Notes: generated from the sequence alone by a model not told the origin. A DNA stretch of 51,158 nt from Tenacibaculum sp. (GCA_020629275.1 JAHDDQ010000018.1:1-51158); one strand, 5' to 3'. Counted from the first letter of the stretch, positions 14,756 to 23,713 are shown. Program-made: numbers and translations.

Positions 14756-15529
14756 TTAGGCTTCTATAGTTATTTTTCTATCTCCAGAATCATTAAAGCG
14801 TCCAGGTATTAATTTTCCATCTTTGTCTACTAATTTTATGCGAAATGTGTGCTCACCTGGTTGTAATCCTTCCAAGAAAAACGGAGCCCATTTAGCAATT
14901 GTCATATCTGTACCATCTACAGTTAAAATAACTTTATTGCCAGTTTTAGATAGTTTAGTGTTTAGTAAAAAGAAATCAACCAATATTTTTTTTCCATCCT
15001 CACCTTTATAAGTTCCTTTAGGTCTGCTGTAAAATAAATGAGACCCATTCACATCAAAACTATTTTCTTCGTTCGCATTTATAATCTCTATCGTGTGAGC
15101 TTTTCCATTTTTAATACTTTCGTGATAAGAGCGTGATAAAAAAGATAAAATTACGTTTTCACCTTCGTCTAGTGTTTCACTAAAATTAGGTTCGTATTTA
15201 GCTTTGTAGGCTTTGTTATTGAGTATGAAGTGGATGTGCTGCCCTTTTCCAGAATTCGCACAATGTCTCATTTCTGCCCCTTCTGTTTGTTGCATTAACT
15301 CATAATTACTAACAGCATATTCAAAATTATAAGTTAAATCTTCTTCCGTTTTTTTAGATTGGTTTAGTTTCAATTCAGCATCAGCATATTCATTATTAAC
15401 CTCGGCTTCGTACAGTTTAAGTGTTACTGTTTTTTCTGTGGTTTGTTCTTCAGTTATGGTTTCTTGTTTCGTAGATTCTGAACAGCTGAAAATTGTAATT
15501 GCTGCAATAAATAAATATAAATATTTCAT
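14756..15529 (-). CDS. Secreted lipoprotein, DUF of unknown function
   Basis: The 257-residue product has a lipoprotein signal peptide (MKYLYLFIAAITIFSC) and then an acidic Thr/Glu-rich linker. The mature region contains a pattern found in flavobacterial envelope proteins: CANSGKGQHIHFILNNKAY, then HTIEIINANEENSF, FDVNGSHLFYSRPKGTYKG and a final beta domain ending in GEHTFRIKLVDKDGKLI. The strands suggest immunoglobulin-like domains. I chose ATG at 15529 over the upstream TTG at 15547 because the latter overlaps the promoter box and would spoil the signal peptide. Function unknown. Confidence 0.75.
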   Translation of the reverse strand: MKYLYLFIAAITIFSCSESTKQETITEEQTTEKTVTLKLYEAEVNNEYADAELKLNQSKKTEEDLTYNFEYAVSNYELMQQTEGAEMRHCANSGKGQHIHFILNNKAYKAKYEPNFSETLDEGENVILSFLSRSYHESIKNGKAHTIEIINANEENSFDVNGSHLFYSRPKGTYKGEDGKKILVDFFLLNTKLSKTGNKVILTVDGTDMTIAKWAPFFLEGLQPGEHTFRIKLVDKDGKLIPGRFNDSGDRKITIEA

Positions 15530-15544
15530 AGTTGTTATTTTAGG

Positions 15545-15572
15545 CAAAAGTAATCAATTGCAACTAATCAAA
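15545..15572 (-). promoter_or_regulatory. Promoter of the 14756-15529 lipoprotein gene
   Basis: On the minus strand TTTG (15572-15569), 16 nt, then TACTTTTG (15552-15545). Transcription would start near 15540, about 11 nt before the ATG, which decides the gene start. Confidence 0.65.
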
Positions 15573-15612
15573 TTATTTTTTTGTTATTAATGTTTATCTA
15601 ATGGTTAATGGC

Positions 15613-15620
15613 TACCTTTG
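15613..15620 (+). promoter_or_regulatory. Bacteroidota -7 box (TACCTTTG) for the RRM protein
   Basis: Perfect TAnnTTTG match 49 nt before the ATG at 15670. No TTTG at the proper -33 distance. The leader of about 45 nt, ending in a long T-run before the ATG, could carry cold-dependent control, which is speculation. Confidence 0.5.
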
Positions 15621-15669
15621 GGTCATTGGGTACTGAAAAAGCCCGTTTTTTAATTTTTATTTTTTTTAT

Positions 15670-15915
15670 ATGAATATTTTTGTTGCTAAGTTGAGTTATT
15701 CAACAACTGGAGAGGATCTCCAAAGACTTTTTGAACAATACGGTAGTGTTGAATCTGCTAAGGTTATTTTTGATAGAGACACTGGAAGAAGCAAAGGCTT
15801 CGGATTTGTTGAAATGGAAGATAGCAATGCAGCTAATGATGCTATTAATACGCTCAACGAAACTGAGTTTATGGATAGAACCATAGTAGTAAAAGAAGCT
15901 AAGCCAAGAGATTAG
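15670..15915 (+). CDS. RNA-binding protein with one RRM domain
   Basis: The 81 residues are a complete RNA recognition motif. RNP2 is IFVAKL at residues 3-8 and RNP1 is KGFGFVEM at about residues 42-49, with the aromatic residues that stack on RNA bases. The family resembles the small RRM proteins of cyanobacteria and Bacteroidota, some induced by cold or abundant as RNA chaperones. It stands alone, with its own -7 box and a strong terminator. There is no second domain or Gly-rich tail. Confidence 0.93.
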   Translation: MNIFVAKLSYSTTGEDLQRLFEQYGSVESAKVIFDRDTGRSKGFGFVEMEDSNAANDAINTLNETEFMDRTIVVKEAKPRD

Positions 15916-15940
15916 TTTTAGTTCTTTATCATTGTTCTTA

Positions 15941-15968
15941 AAGCCCTTTGTTGAAGGGCTTTTTTTTT
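15941..15968 (+). terminator. Rho-independent terminator after the RRM gene
   Basis: Stem AAGCCCTT pairs with AAGGGCTT around a 4-5 nt loop (TGTTG), followed by a run of eight or more T. It lies 25 nt after the stop codon. Confidence 0.85.
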
Positions 15969-16139
15969 GCCTGATTTTTAGTAACTAATCCCGCTATACA
16001 TTATAGTTATTTCTTTTTCAAAGTATAAAACTAACAGCAAACCAAGCTCCGTAAAGTCGCTTTTTTAGCTTTAAGTTTTATTAAACTTTTCAAAATAAAC
16101 AAGCTGCCATTTCTATCGGGGTTAAACAATACTGCTAGC

Positions 16140-17120
16140 TTAGTTTAAAATTAAGGTTTCTTGAGATTTGAAATTGTTGTTAATATGTACCTCAATTTTA
16201 AATTCTCCTGCAGTGCCTATTGTGTTTTCAATGTTATAATACATGCAAACCAATTCTTCTTTTTTATTATAATTAATTTGTTTTTCAATACTGTAGTCGG
16301 ATAGTGAAATGGAATCATTATTTGCAATAAGGCTATTATTAGGTAGTATGGTTTGATTTGCATCAGTTATTCTTACTCCAATTTTTTTCTCTCCCGCCTT
16401 TGCTATTGGATTTTCATTTATAGAAAAACAAACCATTATTTTATCGCACTGCTTTAATTTGTCTTTTATTTTGTAGTTATTTTCGCTTTTATATTTAATG
16501 CCTGCACAGGTTAAATCGTCAATAATTAGTTTTTCTGCTTTCTTTAATTTAGAAACGACTTTAGCTTTATCCTTCTCAACTTTTTTTAAATTACTTTGTG
16601 TGTTACTAAGCTTTTCAGCTACCATTTTGTTTTTGTTAGATAAATTTTCATTTTTAAGTTTAGCTTGTTTAAGCTCAGTTTCAAGACTCTGTATTTTTTT
16701 TGATAGGGTAGTCACTTCGGTTTTAAGGGAAGGATCTGAGGAACTTTTGTTATTGTTTACCAGCTTTTTTAAAGCGATAGTTTTTTGCTTTAACGTTTCG
16801 TTTTCTTTAATATACCTGTCAACCTCTTCTGGGTTGTATTCTTTTGAACTAAGTTGTTCCTTTAAAGCTAAATTTTCAGCGTTAATTCTATTATAACCTT
16901 TTTTTAAAATCTGAAGTTCCTCGTAAATAGTTTCATTTTGTTTTTTCCAGCTTTTTTTTTCAGCAGTATGGTGTGAAATTATTTTTTTAGTATAGTAAGA
17001 GAACCCCCATAATGAGCAACCAATTATTACTACTGAGGCTAATAATACATGGAATAGCGAAACAGATTTTTTAAAATTTGATCTGTCAGAATTGCTTTTA
17101 TTGTTATCGTACCCTTGCAT
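16140..17120 (-). CDS. Membrane-anchored coiled-coil protein, paralogue 2
   Basis: The 326-residue protein has a short polar N terminus, one membrane helix (about 20-44), a long coiled coil (about 45-205) and a C-terminal domain (about 206-326) beginning LTCAGIKYKSENNYKIKD. The upstream gene has the same layout and a matching opening, so the two are tandem paralogues. The membrane orientation that puts the C-terminal domain in the periplasm is inferred. Family unknown; I recall similar coiled-coil proteins in flavobacteria without assigned function. Sequence identity is mostly limited to the C-terminal domain. A TACCTTTG box at 17132-17139 could start its own transcript very close to the ATG. 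Confidence 0.75.
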   Translation of the reverse strand: MQGYDNNKSNSDRSNFKKSVSLFHVLLASVVIIGCSLWGFSYYTKKIISHHTAEKKSWKKQNETIYEELQILKKGYNRINAENLALKEQLSSKEYNPEEVDRYIKENETLKQKTIALKKLVNNNKSSSDPSLKTEVTTLSKKIQSLETELKQAKLKNENLSNKNKMVAEKLSNTQSNLKKVEKDKAKVVSKLKKAEKLIIDDLTCAGIKYKSENNYKIKDKLKQCDKIMVCFSINENPIAKAGEKKIGVRITDANQTILPNNSLIANNDSISLSDYSIEKQINYNKKEELVCMYYNIENTIGTAGEFKIEVHINNNFKSQETLILN

Positions 17121-17131
17121 TATAATTACTG

Positions 17132-17139
17132 CAAAGGTA
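17132..17139 (-). promoter_or_regulatory. -7 box (TACCTTTG) upstream of coiled-coil paralogue 2
   Basis: Perfect TAnnTTTG match on the minus strand, ending 11 nt before the ATG at 17120, inside the 46-nt gap between the two paralogues. No -33 element is visible. Confidence 0.4.
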
Positions 17140-17166
17140 CTGTAAGTAAATTAAAAAACTGATTTG

Positions 17167-18306
17167 CTATTTTAAATCAAATCGAACTTCGCCAACTAAA
17201 GCGTTATCTATGTATACAGAAGTATTGTAATTACCAGGTAAAAATTTGTTGGCTCCTTTTTCTACAAAAGCTTTAACGCTAACTTGCTCACCATTGAAAT
17301 CGACTGTTTTTAAAACTGAATAGTTTATTTCTTCATCACCAATTGCTACTTTTAAATCGCTAGGTCCTATTGTTTTGCCGTTTGGTCCCGTAACAACTAT
17401 ATAAGCTTCTTTTATACTTTTTGTAGATAGTTTATTGGGCAATACGTTAAAAGTAACTTGCAATTTATCCACCGATTTTGCTTTGGTTTTGATTTTGGTG
17501 TTACTAGCTGACTTAAATTTTACTCCATTAGCTGTCAGTTCAGATATTTCAAGTTTTGCAGCTTCATCAATCTCCTTTTCCAGCTCTTTATTTTTTGTAG
17601 TTAATTTCTTTGTAGTTACTTCTGCTGAACTAACTTTTTTTAGTAGTTTATTATTTCTTTCAACAAGTTTTTTGTTTTCTGCTAATAGTCGTTCAATTTC
17701 TTGCTCAAGCGTTTCTACTTTTTCTTTTAGCTCTTTAATTATTTTTCGGTCAGCAGATCTGTTAACAGTTGTGCTATTTCGTCTTAACCCTCTCTGTAAT
17801 TTTGTAATTTTTTCTTTTAAAGCTGTGTTTTCAACAATTAAGGTTTGTAGAGCCTCATTTTTCTCGGGGTTTGCTATAACATCTTTTAACGAGTCATTTT
17901 CGGCTTTAAGGCTTAAGTATTTTTTATTTAAAACAGTTATAGAATCATTTAATGACGTTTCTTTTAATTCCCAAGCAGATTTAGAATTTGTAAAGTCTTT
18001 GTTCAAAAGAAAATAAAGTGCTCCAAAAGCTAATGTGCTAATAAAAAACAAAATCACAAGAGGGATTGCCCAAGCAAATGATTTTTTCTTTTTTTCTTTT
18101 TCTTCTTCTACCGGAAAAACGTCTTTGTCTTGCATACTCGTATTAGGGACAGTGTTTACCTTAGCCGTAAAAGAGCTATTTTTCTTTTCTGTAAGTGTTT
18201 TAGCGCCAGTTTTGTCTTGCGTTTTAACTTGAACCGTTTTCTTAACGATTTCACCCTTGTCATTTCTAACAAGAATAGTTTTGGTTGCTGGTTTATCTGA
18301 CTCCAT
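17167..18306 (-). CDS. Membrane-anchored coiled-coil protein, paralogue 1
   Basis: The 379-residue protein has a basic, Lys/Thr-rich N-terminal tail of ~75 residues with VRNDKGEIVKKTVQVKT, a membrane helix (about 78-101), a coiled coil (about 115-250) and a C-terminal beta-rich domain (about 255-379) starting LTANGVKFKSASNTKIKTK. It pairs with the 16140-17120 gene, 46 nt away. The C-terminal domain ends in strands such as YIVVTGPNGKTI and NYNTSVYIDNALVGEVRFDL, suggesting an immunoglobulin-like fold. A structural role bridging membrane and periplasm is inferred; no enzymatic motif is seen. Confidence 0.78.
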   Translation of the reverse strand: MESDKPATKTILVRNDKGEIVKKTVQVKTQDKTGAKTLTEKKNSSFTAKVNTVPNTSMQDKDVFPVEEEKEKKKKSFAWAIPLVILFFISTLAFGALYFLLNKDFTNSKSAWELKETSLNDSITVLNKKYLSLKAENDSLKDVIANPEKNEALQTLIVENTALKEKITKLQRGLRRNSTTVNRSADRKIIKELKEKVETLEQEIERLLAENKKLVERNNKLLKKVSSAEVTTKKLTTKNKELEKEIDEAAKLEISELTANGVKFKSASNTKIKTKAKSVDKLQVTFNVLPNKLSTKSIKEAYIVVTGPNGKTIGPSDLKVAIGDEEINYSVLKTVDFNGEQVSVKAFVEKGANKFLPGNYNTSVYIDNALVGEVRFDLK

Positions 18307-18354
18307 AAAAATAATATTAAAATCAAAGTAGCAAAAAAAATAGATATTTGCTTA

Positions 18355-18654
18355 ATGGTAATAAAACAATGTATTAACCTCTTAATGTTAGTAATGCTTT
18401 TTACTTCGTGTGATAATTTTAACGATCCATGCAGTAAAACAGGGGTTGTAAGAGACTTTTTGGGGCAAGATGGTTGTTCAGTTCTTATTGAAGAACCCAA
18501 TGGAGATTTATACGCTCCTACTAACCTAAATGAATTTGGCCTGTTTTTTTTTGATGGTCAGCGTGTTAATTTTTCATTTAGGCTCGATCCTTCAACTTCG
18601 CCTTGTCAGTTAGGTGTTCCTGTATTACTGTTGTGTGTTGAGTCTATTGATTAA
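18355..18654 (+). CDS. Small Cys-rich lipoprotein
   Basis: A 99-residue product with signal peptide and lipobox LFTSC (Cys19). The mature part carries CSKTGVVRDFLGQDGCSVLIEE, NGDLYAPTNLNEFGL, DGQRVNFSFRL and a C-terminal Cys-containing strand. I recognise this as a recurring small Bacteroidota lipoprotein type (VRDxxGxDGC, then P.NL), with no known function. Cys pairs may form disulphides in the periplasm. It overlaps the 3' end of the phoR-like gene by 11 nt tail to tail. A TATTTG stretch ends only 4 nt before the ATG. Confidence 0.75.
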   Translation: MVIKQCINLLMLVMLFTSCDNFNDPCSKTGVVRDFLGQDGCSVLIEEPNGDLYAPTNLNEFGLFFFDGQRVNFSFRLDPSTSPCQLGVPVLLLCVESID

Positions 18655-19669
18655 TAGCTAGGCTAAACGAAAAGGTTGTTCCAACGTTAATTTTGCTATT
18701 TACGTGTATAGTTTCGTTGTGAGCATCCATAATACTCTTAACAATTGCTAATCCCAAACCAGATCCTCCTAGGCTTCGTGCCCTGCTTTCTTCTACTCTG
18801 TAAAATCGTTCAAATATTCTAGAAAGGTGCTTCTCGTCAATTCCTGGTCCATCGTCAGAAATTTTAACAATCACTTTTTTATTTATTTCACTGGCAGAAA
18901 TAGTTATTGTACCATTTTCTTTACCATATTTTATACTGTTTGCGAGTAAGTTTACAATAACCTGTTTTATCCGCTTTCTGTCTGCATAAACTGTAAAACG
19001 TTCGTGTATGGTTTGTTTTATGTTTTTTGAGGCTTGATCTATACTTAGCTTAAATTCTAAAGTAATATCTTCAACCAGAGCGCCTAAGTCAAATGATTTC
19101 ATTTGAAGATTCATTCTGCTCGAATCGTATTTAGATATTTCATCTAAATCTTCTAAAATCTGAATCATTCTGTCAATACTTTTCTCTGTTCTTTGTAGGT
19201 AGGGTACGTTAATTGTTTTATCATCAATACCACCTTCTAGCAAAGTGAGTACGTATCCTTGAATATTAAATACAGGTGTTTTTAATTCGTGCGCAAGGTT
19301 TCCTATGAATTCTTTTTGAAATTTCTCTCGTTCTTTAAGAGCACTTATTTCATTAGCTCTTTTTTCTTCTAGTTTTGCAACTTGGCCTTCCGCCCATTTT
19401 AAGTTGCTGGTTTCTAAAATATCTGAGGGAGAAAAATCTCTATTTTCTGGAAAAATAGCGTGGTATACTTTTTCTATTCGTTTATAAATAAACAATCGGA
19501 TGTAAACGTAAAGAAATCCGTATACAGAAATAAAAATAAGTAGATATAGTAAATACTCGTAAGAGTTAAACAAGGGGTTTGTTCCGAAAAAATGAATTAG
19601 GATGGAAACAACCAGAGTAAGGAATAACGCTGCTTGAAATATTAATATTTTAGGACTAAATCCTTTCAT
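18644..19669 (-). CDS. phoR: PhoR-type sensor histidine kinase
   Basis: The 341-residue protein has two membrane helices close together at the N terminus (about 9-28 and 38-60), a short linker, HisKA with phospho-acceptor His127 in LAHELKTP, and a HATPase domain with NSIKYG, SDDGPGI and GGSGLGLAI. There is almost no periplasmic sensor loop, like E. coli PhoR. The ATG overlaps the regulator stop by 4 nt, so the pair is co-translated. Phosphate sensing is likely by family but not provable from this sequence; no pst genes are nearby. Confidence 0.85.
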   Translation of the reverse strand: MKGFSPKILIFQAALFLTLVVSILIHFFGTNPLFNSYEYLLYLLIFISVYGFLYVYIRLFIYKRIEKVYHAIFPENRDFSPSDILETSNLKWAEGQVAKLEEKRANEISALKEREKFQKEFIGNLAHELKTPVFNIQGYVLTLLEGGIDDKTINVPYLQRTEKSIDRMIQILEDLDEISKYDSSRMNLQMKSFDLGALVEDITLEFKLSIDQASKNIKQTIHERFTVYADRKRIKQVIVNLLANSIKYGKENGTITISASEINKKVIVKISDDGPGIDEKHLSRIFERFYRVEESRARSLGGSGLGLAIVKSIMDAHNETIHVNSKINVGTTFSFSLAINQ

Positions 19670-20343
19670 ATTTTATTAAGCTTATAGCCAACTCCCTTAA
19701 TTGTTGTAATTAAATTGCTGCCTAATTTTTCTCTTAACTTTCTAACATGAACATCAATTGTTCGGTCTCCAACAATGACATCTCCTCCCCATACTTTTTC
19801 AAGTATTTCATGCCTAGTAAAAACTTTTCCACTTTTAGAATCAAGTAAGGCGAGTAGCTCAAATTCTTTTTTTGGAAGCATCAGTTCCTCTCCTTTATGA
19901 AATACTAAATACTTTTCTTTGTCAATTATTGGGTTTTCAGAATCTTGTACATCTTCAGCAGCAATTTTATCTGCTTTTCTTCTTAATAAAGCATTGATTT
20001 TAGATACGAAAACAGCAGGTTTTACCGGTTTTGTTATATAATCATCTGCACCAGAATTTAGTCCTGCAATTTGTGAGTAATCTTCTGATCGCGCAGTTAA
20101 AAAAACTATAATGGGGTTGTTTAAATCAGTATTTTTTCTCAGTTCAGTGCAAGTCTGAATTCCATCCATTTCTGGCATCATAACATCAAGAACTATGAGA
20201 TCAGGATTATGTTTTTGTGCCTCTAACAGTGCTTCTGACCCACTGTTTGCTGAGAACAATTCAAATCCTTCCTTTTTCAAATTGTAAGATAAGAATTCGA
20301 TAATGTCTTGTTCATCATCAACTAAAAGGATTTTAAATGACAT
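19666..20343 (-). CDS. phoB: PhoB-type response regulator
   Basis: The 225-residue OmpR/PhoB-family regulator has an N-terminal receiver (Asp9/Asp10, phospho-acceptor Asp53 in LDVMMPEMD, Thr87 in FLTARS, Lys in ITKPVKP) and a C-terminal winged helix (about 135-225) with VWGGDVIVGDRTIDVHVRKLREK. It binds DNA and activates or represses promoters when phosphorylated. It is the first gene of the pair. A TAACTTTG box at 20369-20376 on the minus strand gives a 20-nt leader. The target genes cannot be read from this window. Confidence 0.88.
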   Translation of the reverse strand: MSFKILLVDDEQDIIEFLSYNLKKEGFELFSANSGSEALLEAQKHNPDLIVLDVMMPEMDGIQTCTELRKNTDLNNPIIVFLTARSEDYSQIAGLNSGADDYITKPVKPAVFVSKINALLRRKADKIAAEDVQDSENPIIDKEKYLVFHKGEELMLPKKEFELLALLDSKSGKVFTRHEILEKVWGGDVIVGDRTIDVHVRKLREKLGSNLITTIKGVGYKLNKI

Positions 20344-20368
20344 AAGGCAATGTGCTTTTTTGTTTTCT

Positions 20369-20402
20369 CAAAGTTAATAAAGCCAATTTGTTTTTCTTCA
20401 AA
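20369..20402 (-). promoter_or_regulatory. Promoter of the phoB-phoR-like pair
   Basis: On the minus strand TTTG (20402-20399), 22 nt, then TAACTTTG (20376-20369). The spacing is slightly long. The leader would be about 20 nt. Confidence 0.5.
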
Positions 20403-20465
20403 AACTTAAAGAAAGGTATTTAACATTAGTTTATGGTATTGTATTTGATTTCATATATTGTGAAT

Positions 20466-21902
20466 ATGAATATAAAATTTAATTTAAAATTTTACTTATC
20501 AACCTTTTTTTTAATGCTTGTAATGAACTTTTCTTCAATAGGCGTTAATTATTCTCAAGTATTATTCAATAAAAAGAAAGTTGATTTTAAAAGTATTCGA
20601 TCGCAAGAGAATTCTTTCACTGATTTTATTGTCACTAATACTGGAGAAAAGGTAGAATTTATTTTAAGAGCAGATGTATCAAGAAATGTAATAGTTAAAT
20701 ACTCAACTAAAAAAATATTTCCTGATAGTAGTGCTATAATTAGAGTTAAATATGTTTCTACTAAACCAACAGATTTTAATGAATCAATCAAGCTATATTT
20801 TGGGAGCACTATAAATCCGATTATTTTGAATATAAAGGGGCAAACTCAGTATACCGAAAATGGCTTATCAGCAAGTTGTCCAGATTTTTCTAATACCGCG
20901 TCTGCTAAAAGTAATACCTCAGATGTTGAAGTATTAGTAATTGACAAAAATTCTCAAAAACCTATTTCTAATGCCATGGTTATATTTTATGCTACACCTT
21001 GGAATGTGGAAAAATGCAGAACAGACAGAAATGGTTTGTGTAACCCTACTATTTCTATTGGTTATCATTTTTTTGAAGCTAATTCTGATGGGTATTTACC
21101 CTCGGTCGTTCAACAGGCGGTGAAACTTGGCTACACGAAAGTTATTATTGAATTAGAACCAAAAATAGATGAAGAGCTTGAAGTAGGCTCAACACCAAAA
21201 GATGAAGTGCTTGAAGAAGAACCAGTACAAAACAAGGAGGAATATGTTGTTGATGAAACGATTGAAGTAATAGTTCCAGAAATTATTTCACCAACTAATG
21301 TACCTATAGAAGATATTGTGAATGGTAAACTATCAACCAGTACCTATAAGCCTAATAATATAGTGTTCTTATTAGATGTGTCTACCTCAATGGGAATGAG
21401 TGGTAGAATGGGAATACTAAAATCTGCAATGATAGAGCTGGTAAAAGTAATGAGGGATGTAGATTTATTATCTGTCGTAACGTATTCGTCAAAGGCAGAA
21501 ATACTGCTTACTGCTTTGCCGGGTAATAATCAGGAGAAGATATCAGAAGTTATTTTCGAATTGGAGGCTGGTGGTTTAACCGCAGGAGGGAAAGGATTAG
21601 ATTTAGCATACCAAATAGCTGAAGATAACTTTATTAAAAATGGAAATAATCACGTTTATATAGCTACAGATGGAGCGTTTAATGTAGGCGGAAAAGCTTC
21701 TTCTATGCTCAAAAAAATAAGCTCGAAATCTGAAAAAGGAGTTAATTTATCTGTTGTGGGGGTTAAAAGTCCTTATCAGATTGAAAAAGAGTTGAAAAAA
21801 ATGTCGGTTAGGGGAGGAGGAGTATTTACAAAAGTTGACGAAAGTGAAGATTCAAAAAGCAGTGTTTTAAACTTGATAAAACTTCACTCTTACATGCGTT
21901 AA
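20466..21902 (+). CDS. Secreted von Willebrand factor A-domain protein
   Basis: The 478-residue product has a signal peptide (MNIKFNLKFYLSTFFLMLVM...), an immunoglobulin-like domain resembling ASPM/DUF1573 modules (about 25-120), a carboxypeptidase-regulatory-like beta domain (about 145-220), an acidic Glu/Pro/Val linker, and a C-terminal VWA domain (about 290-478). The VWA has an intact metal site: DVSTSMG, the Thr in TAGGKG and TDGAFN. VWA domains bind protein partners through Mg2+. I prefer ATG 20466 over the upstream ATG at 20433, as it gives a clean signal peptide. Ends overlap the hydrolase gene by 4 nt. Similar domains occur in surface proteins and chaperone-like complexes. Confidence 0.85.
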   Translation: MNIKFNLKFYLSTFFLMLVMNFSSIGVNYSQVLFNKKKVDFKSIRSQENSFTDFIVTNTGEKVEFILRADVSRNVIVKYSTKKIFPDSSAIIRVKYVSTKPTDFNESIKLYFGSTINPIILNIKGQTQYTENGLSASCPDFSNTASAKSNTSDVEVLVIDKNSQKPISNAMVIFYATPWNVEKCRTDRNGLCNPTISIGYHFFEANSDGYLPSVVQQAVKLGYTKVIIELEPKIDEELEVGSTPKDEVLEEEPVQNKEEYVVDETIEVIVPEIISPTNVPIEDIVNGKLSTSTYKPNNIVFLLDVSTSMGMSGRMGILKSAMIELVKVMRDVDLLSVVTYSSKAEILLTALPGNNQEKISEVIFELEAGGLTAGGKGLDLAYQIAEDNFIKNGNNHVYIATDGAFNVGGKASSMLKKISSKSEKGVNLSVVGVKSPYQIEKELKKMSVRGGGVFTKVDESEDSKSSVLNLIKLHSYMR

Positions 21903-23713
21903 CGGTCGTTCATTGGTATGATTAGTTTTGAAGGATATTGCTCACCAATATGTATTTGAATACTTTCAGGGGAGTCTTTTGGTATTTCAAAGTGATCACA
22001 ATCACAAACGCTTATAGAAATTTGTAAACAGTTACCTTTAGGTACTAGATATGATATGGGTAGGAGTCCAAACTCATATTTATATATCTTGTGTGGTTTT
22101 ATTGGTTTTATGTCTTCTATTTTAAATGATCTAAACGGACCAGGGTATTTGTAAGGTGCATCTTTTTTAGCTCTCGTTTTGCGGTGAATACCTCTTAGTA
22201 TTCCTTCTGTTATATAGGTGGATTTTTTGCCTTTAGGTGTTACATCTTCTAAGTAAACAAAAAAGGAAACATCAGTAGAATCAATACTTGCAAAAAGTTC
22301 AATTAGTGGATTCCCAGTTATCGCTAACGCCTGTTTTAAAGGTTCAGATCTGAAAATTACCATTTTATCATTGATGGCCTTTCTGTTTCCGTAACTTATT
22401 TTCCCTTTTCTGTATTGGGGTGTTAAGCTATTCCATCTAACACTTTTACCAGAGCTTATTGTATAATCACATTTGTAATTTACAGGTTTTGTGGCTTTTG
22501 ATACATTATTTAAAAGTTTGTTTTTGCCTAAGTAAAAAATTCTTTCTTTAACATTTTTATCTGGCCAATCATCAGAACTCAAAAACTCAAATTTACCCAT
22601 TTGGTAATATTGAAATTTAGGGTCTTTATCAATCCCATTCTCAATTCCTTTTACATGAAAATCTAAAAATCTAAGCATTTCTGCTTTAAGTTTAAATCTT
22701 CTAATGTTGGTGTAAACAAAAGGGCTAATGTTTTCAGATGCGCCATGATCCCACGGACCAATTAATACTTTTTTTGTGTTTTTTGTATTTAAACCTGCCT
22801 TAATAGCTGATTCTAGCATTCCGCCATCATACCAGCCCGTTATTCTCATAATGGGCACATTAGAAGCTTCGATACTTTCTTTATGCTTAAATAAACTAAA
22901 ATCGTCTGTAGTAAAACCTATTTCTGGCTCTTTTTGATCTCTTGATTCTAGTACATGTAAATTACTTAATATATCGTAATTTCCATTTCGTGCGCTCATT
23001 GCTGAGTTAAGCGTTTCATCATCTAAATCACTAGATACTTTTTTCACTCCTGACACTATAAAAGTTGCTAATTTTCCAAAAAAGGCCAGATCCTGAGTAT
23101 CTAAAGCTTTGGTTGTTTGCCTCCATATATTTATAAATGGAGCTTGACAAACTCCTCCAGGAAAATTTACATCACTATACAAATCATAAATACCACTTAT
23201 CGGAACACAAGCTTTAATAGCTGGATGATGTGTTGTTAATGCGAACTCGGCAGTGGTGCCCGTATAAGATGAACCTGCTGTAGCAACTTTGCCGTTTGAC
23301 CATTTTTGTTTGGTTACCCAGTTAATAACATCGTAAGAATCTTGCCGTTCTTGCTCTGAAAACTCCATTTCTTTAGTTCCAGAAGAAGCGCCTGTCCCTC
23401 TAATGTCTACAACCAAGCATGCATAACCATGTTTGGTAAAAAACGTTATTTCGCTACGTTTAATAACTCCAAAAAATAATCTGAATACTGTATTAAAAGG
23501 TGGTTTAGCTTCAAAGGCTCTACAATATCGAGAAAAATAAATAATAGTAGGTAAGTCTTTACGAGCATATTTAGGGAGGTATGAGTCAGCCGCCAATTTA
23601 GCGCCATCTTTCATTGTTATATAATTTGTTCTATAGCTAAACCCGTTAGTAAAGCTTTTATAAAACCCACTGTATTTACCTAATTCACTTACTTTGTTTT
23701 TTGATAATTTCAT
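21899..23713 (-). CDS. CocE/NonD family hydrolase (S15 peptidase-like)
   Basis: The 604-residue protein has an alpha/beta-hydrolase domain (about 30-390) and a C-terminal jelly-roll domain (about 420-604), the layout of cocaine esterase and X-Pro dipeptidyl peptidase. The catalytic triad is visible: Ser149 in GSSYTG, Asp296 in GWYDGG and His323 in WDHG. The VVDIRGTGASSG motif supplies the oxyanion region. The natural substrate (peptide, ester or amide) cannot be deduced. No signal peptide is visible, so it is probably cytoplasmic. It converges with the VWA gene. Confidence 0.9.
   Translation of the reverse strand: MKLSKNKVSELGKYSGFYKSFTNGFSYRTNYITMKDGAKLAADSYLPKYARKDLPTIIYFSRYCRAFEAKPPFNTVFRLFFGVIKRSEITFFTKHGYACLVVDIRGTGASSGTKEMEFSEQERQDSYDVINWVTKQKWSNGKVATAGSSYTGTTAEFALTTHHPAIKACVPISGIYDLYSDVNFPGGVCQAPFINIWRQTTKALDTQDLAFFGKLATFIVSGVKKVSSDLDDETLNSAMSARNGNYDILSNLHVLESRDQKEPEIGFTTDDFSLFKHKESIEASNVPIMRITGWYDGGMLESAIKAGLNTKNTKKVLIGPWDHGASENISPFVYTNIRRFKLKAEMLRFLDFHVKGIENGIDKDPKFQYYQMGKFEFLSSDDWPDKNVKERIFYLGKNKLLNNVSKATKPVNYKCDYTISSGKSVRWNSLTPQYRKGKISYGNRKAINDKMVIFRSEPLKQALAITGNPLIELFASIDSTDVSFFVYLEDVTPKGKKSTYITEGILRGIHRKTRAKKDAPYKYPGPFRSFKIEDIKPIKPHKIYKYEFGLLPISYLVPKGNCLQISISVCDCDHFEIPKDSPESIQIHIGEQYPSKLIIPMNDR

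Noticed and set aside
17435..18016. 193-codon plus-strand frame rich in Ser/Phe/Leu
   Set aside because: It is the antisense of the Lys/Glu/Asn-rich coiled-coil gene; that composition produces open antisense frames.
18156..18500. 114-codon minus-strand frame across the coiled-coil gene start and the small lipoprotein
   Set aside because: It overlaps two better-supported genes on both strands and has no family pattern or signal.
20433..20465. Upstream ATG of the VWA protein
   Set aside because: It adds 11 residues in front of a normal signal peptide and lies close to a partial -7 box; ATG 20466 is preferred.
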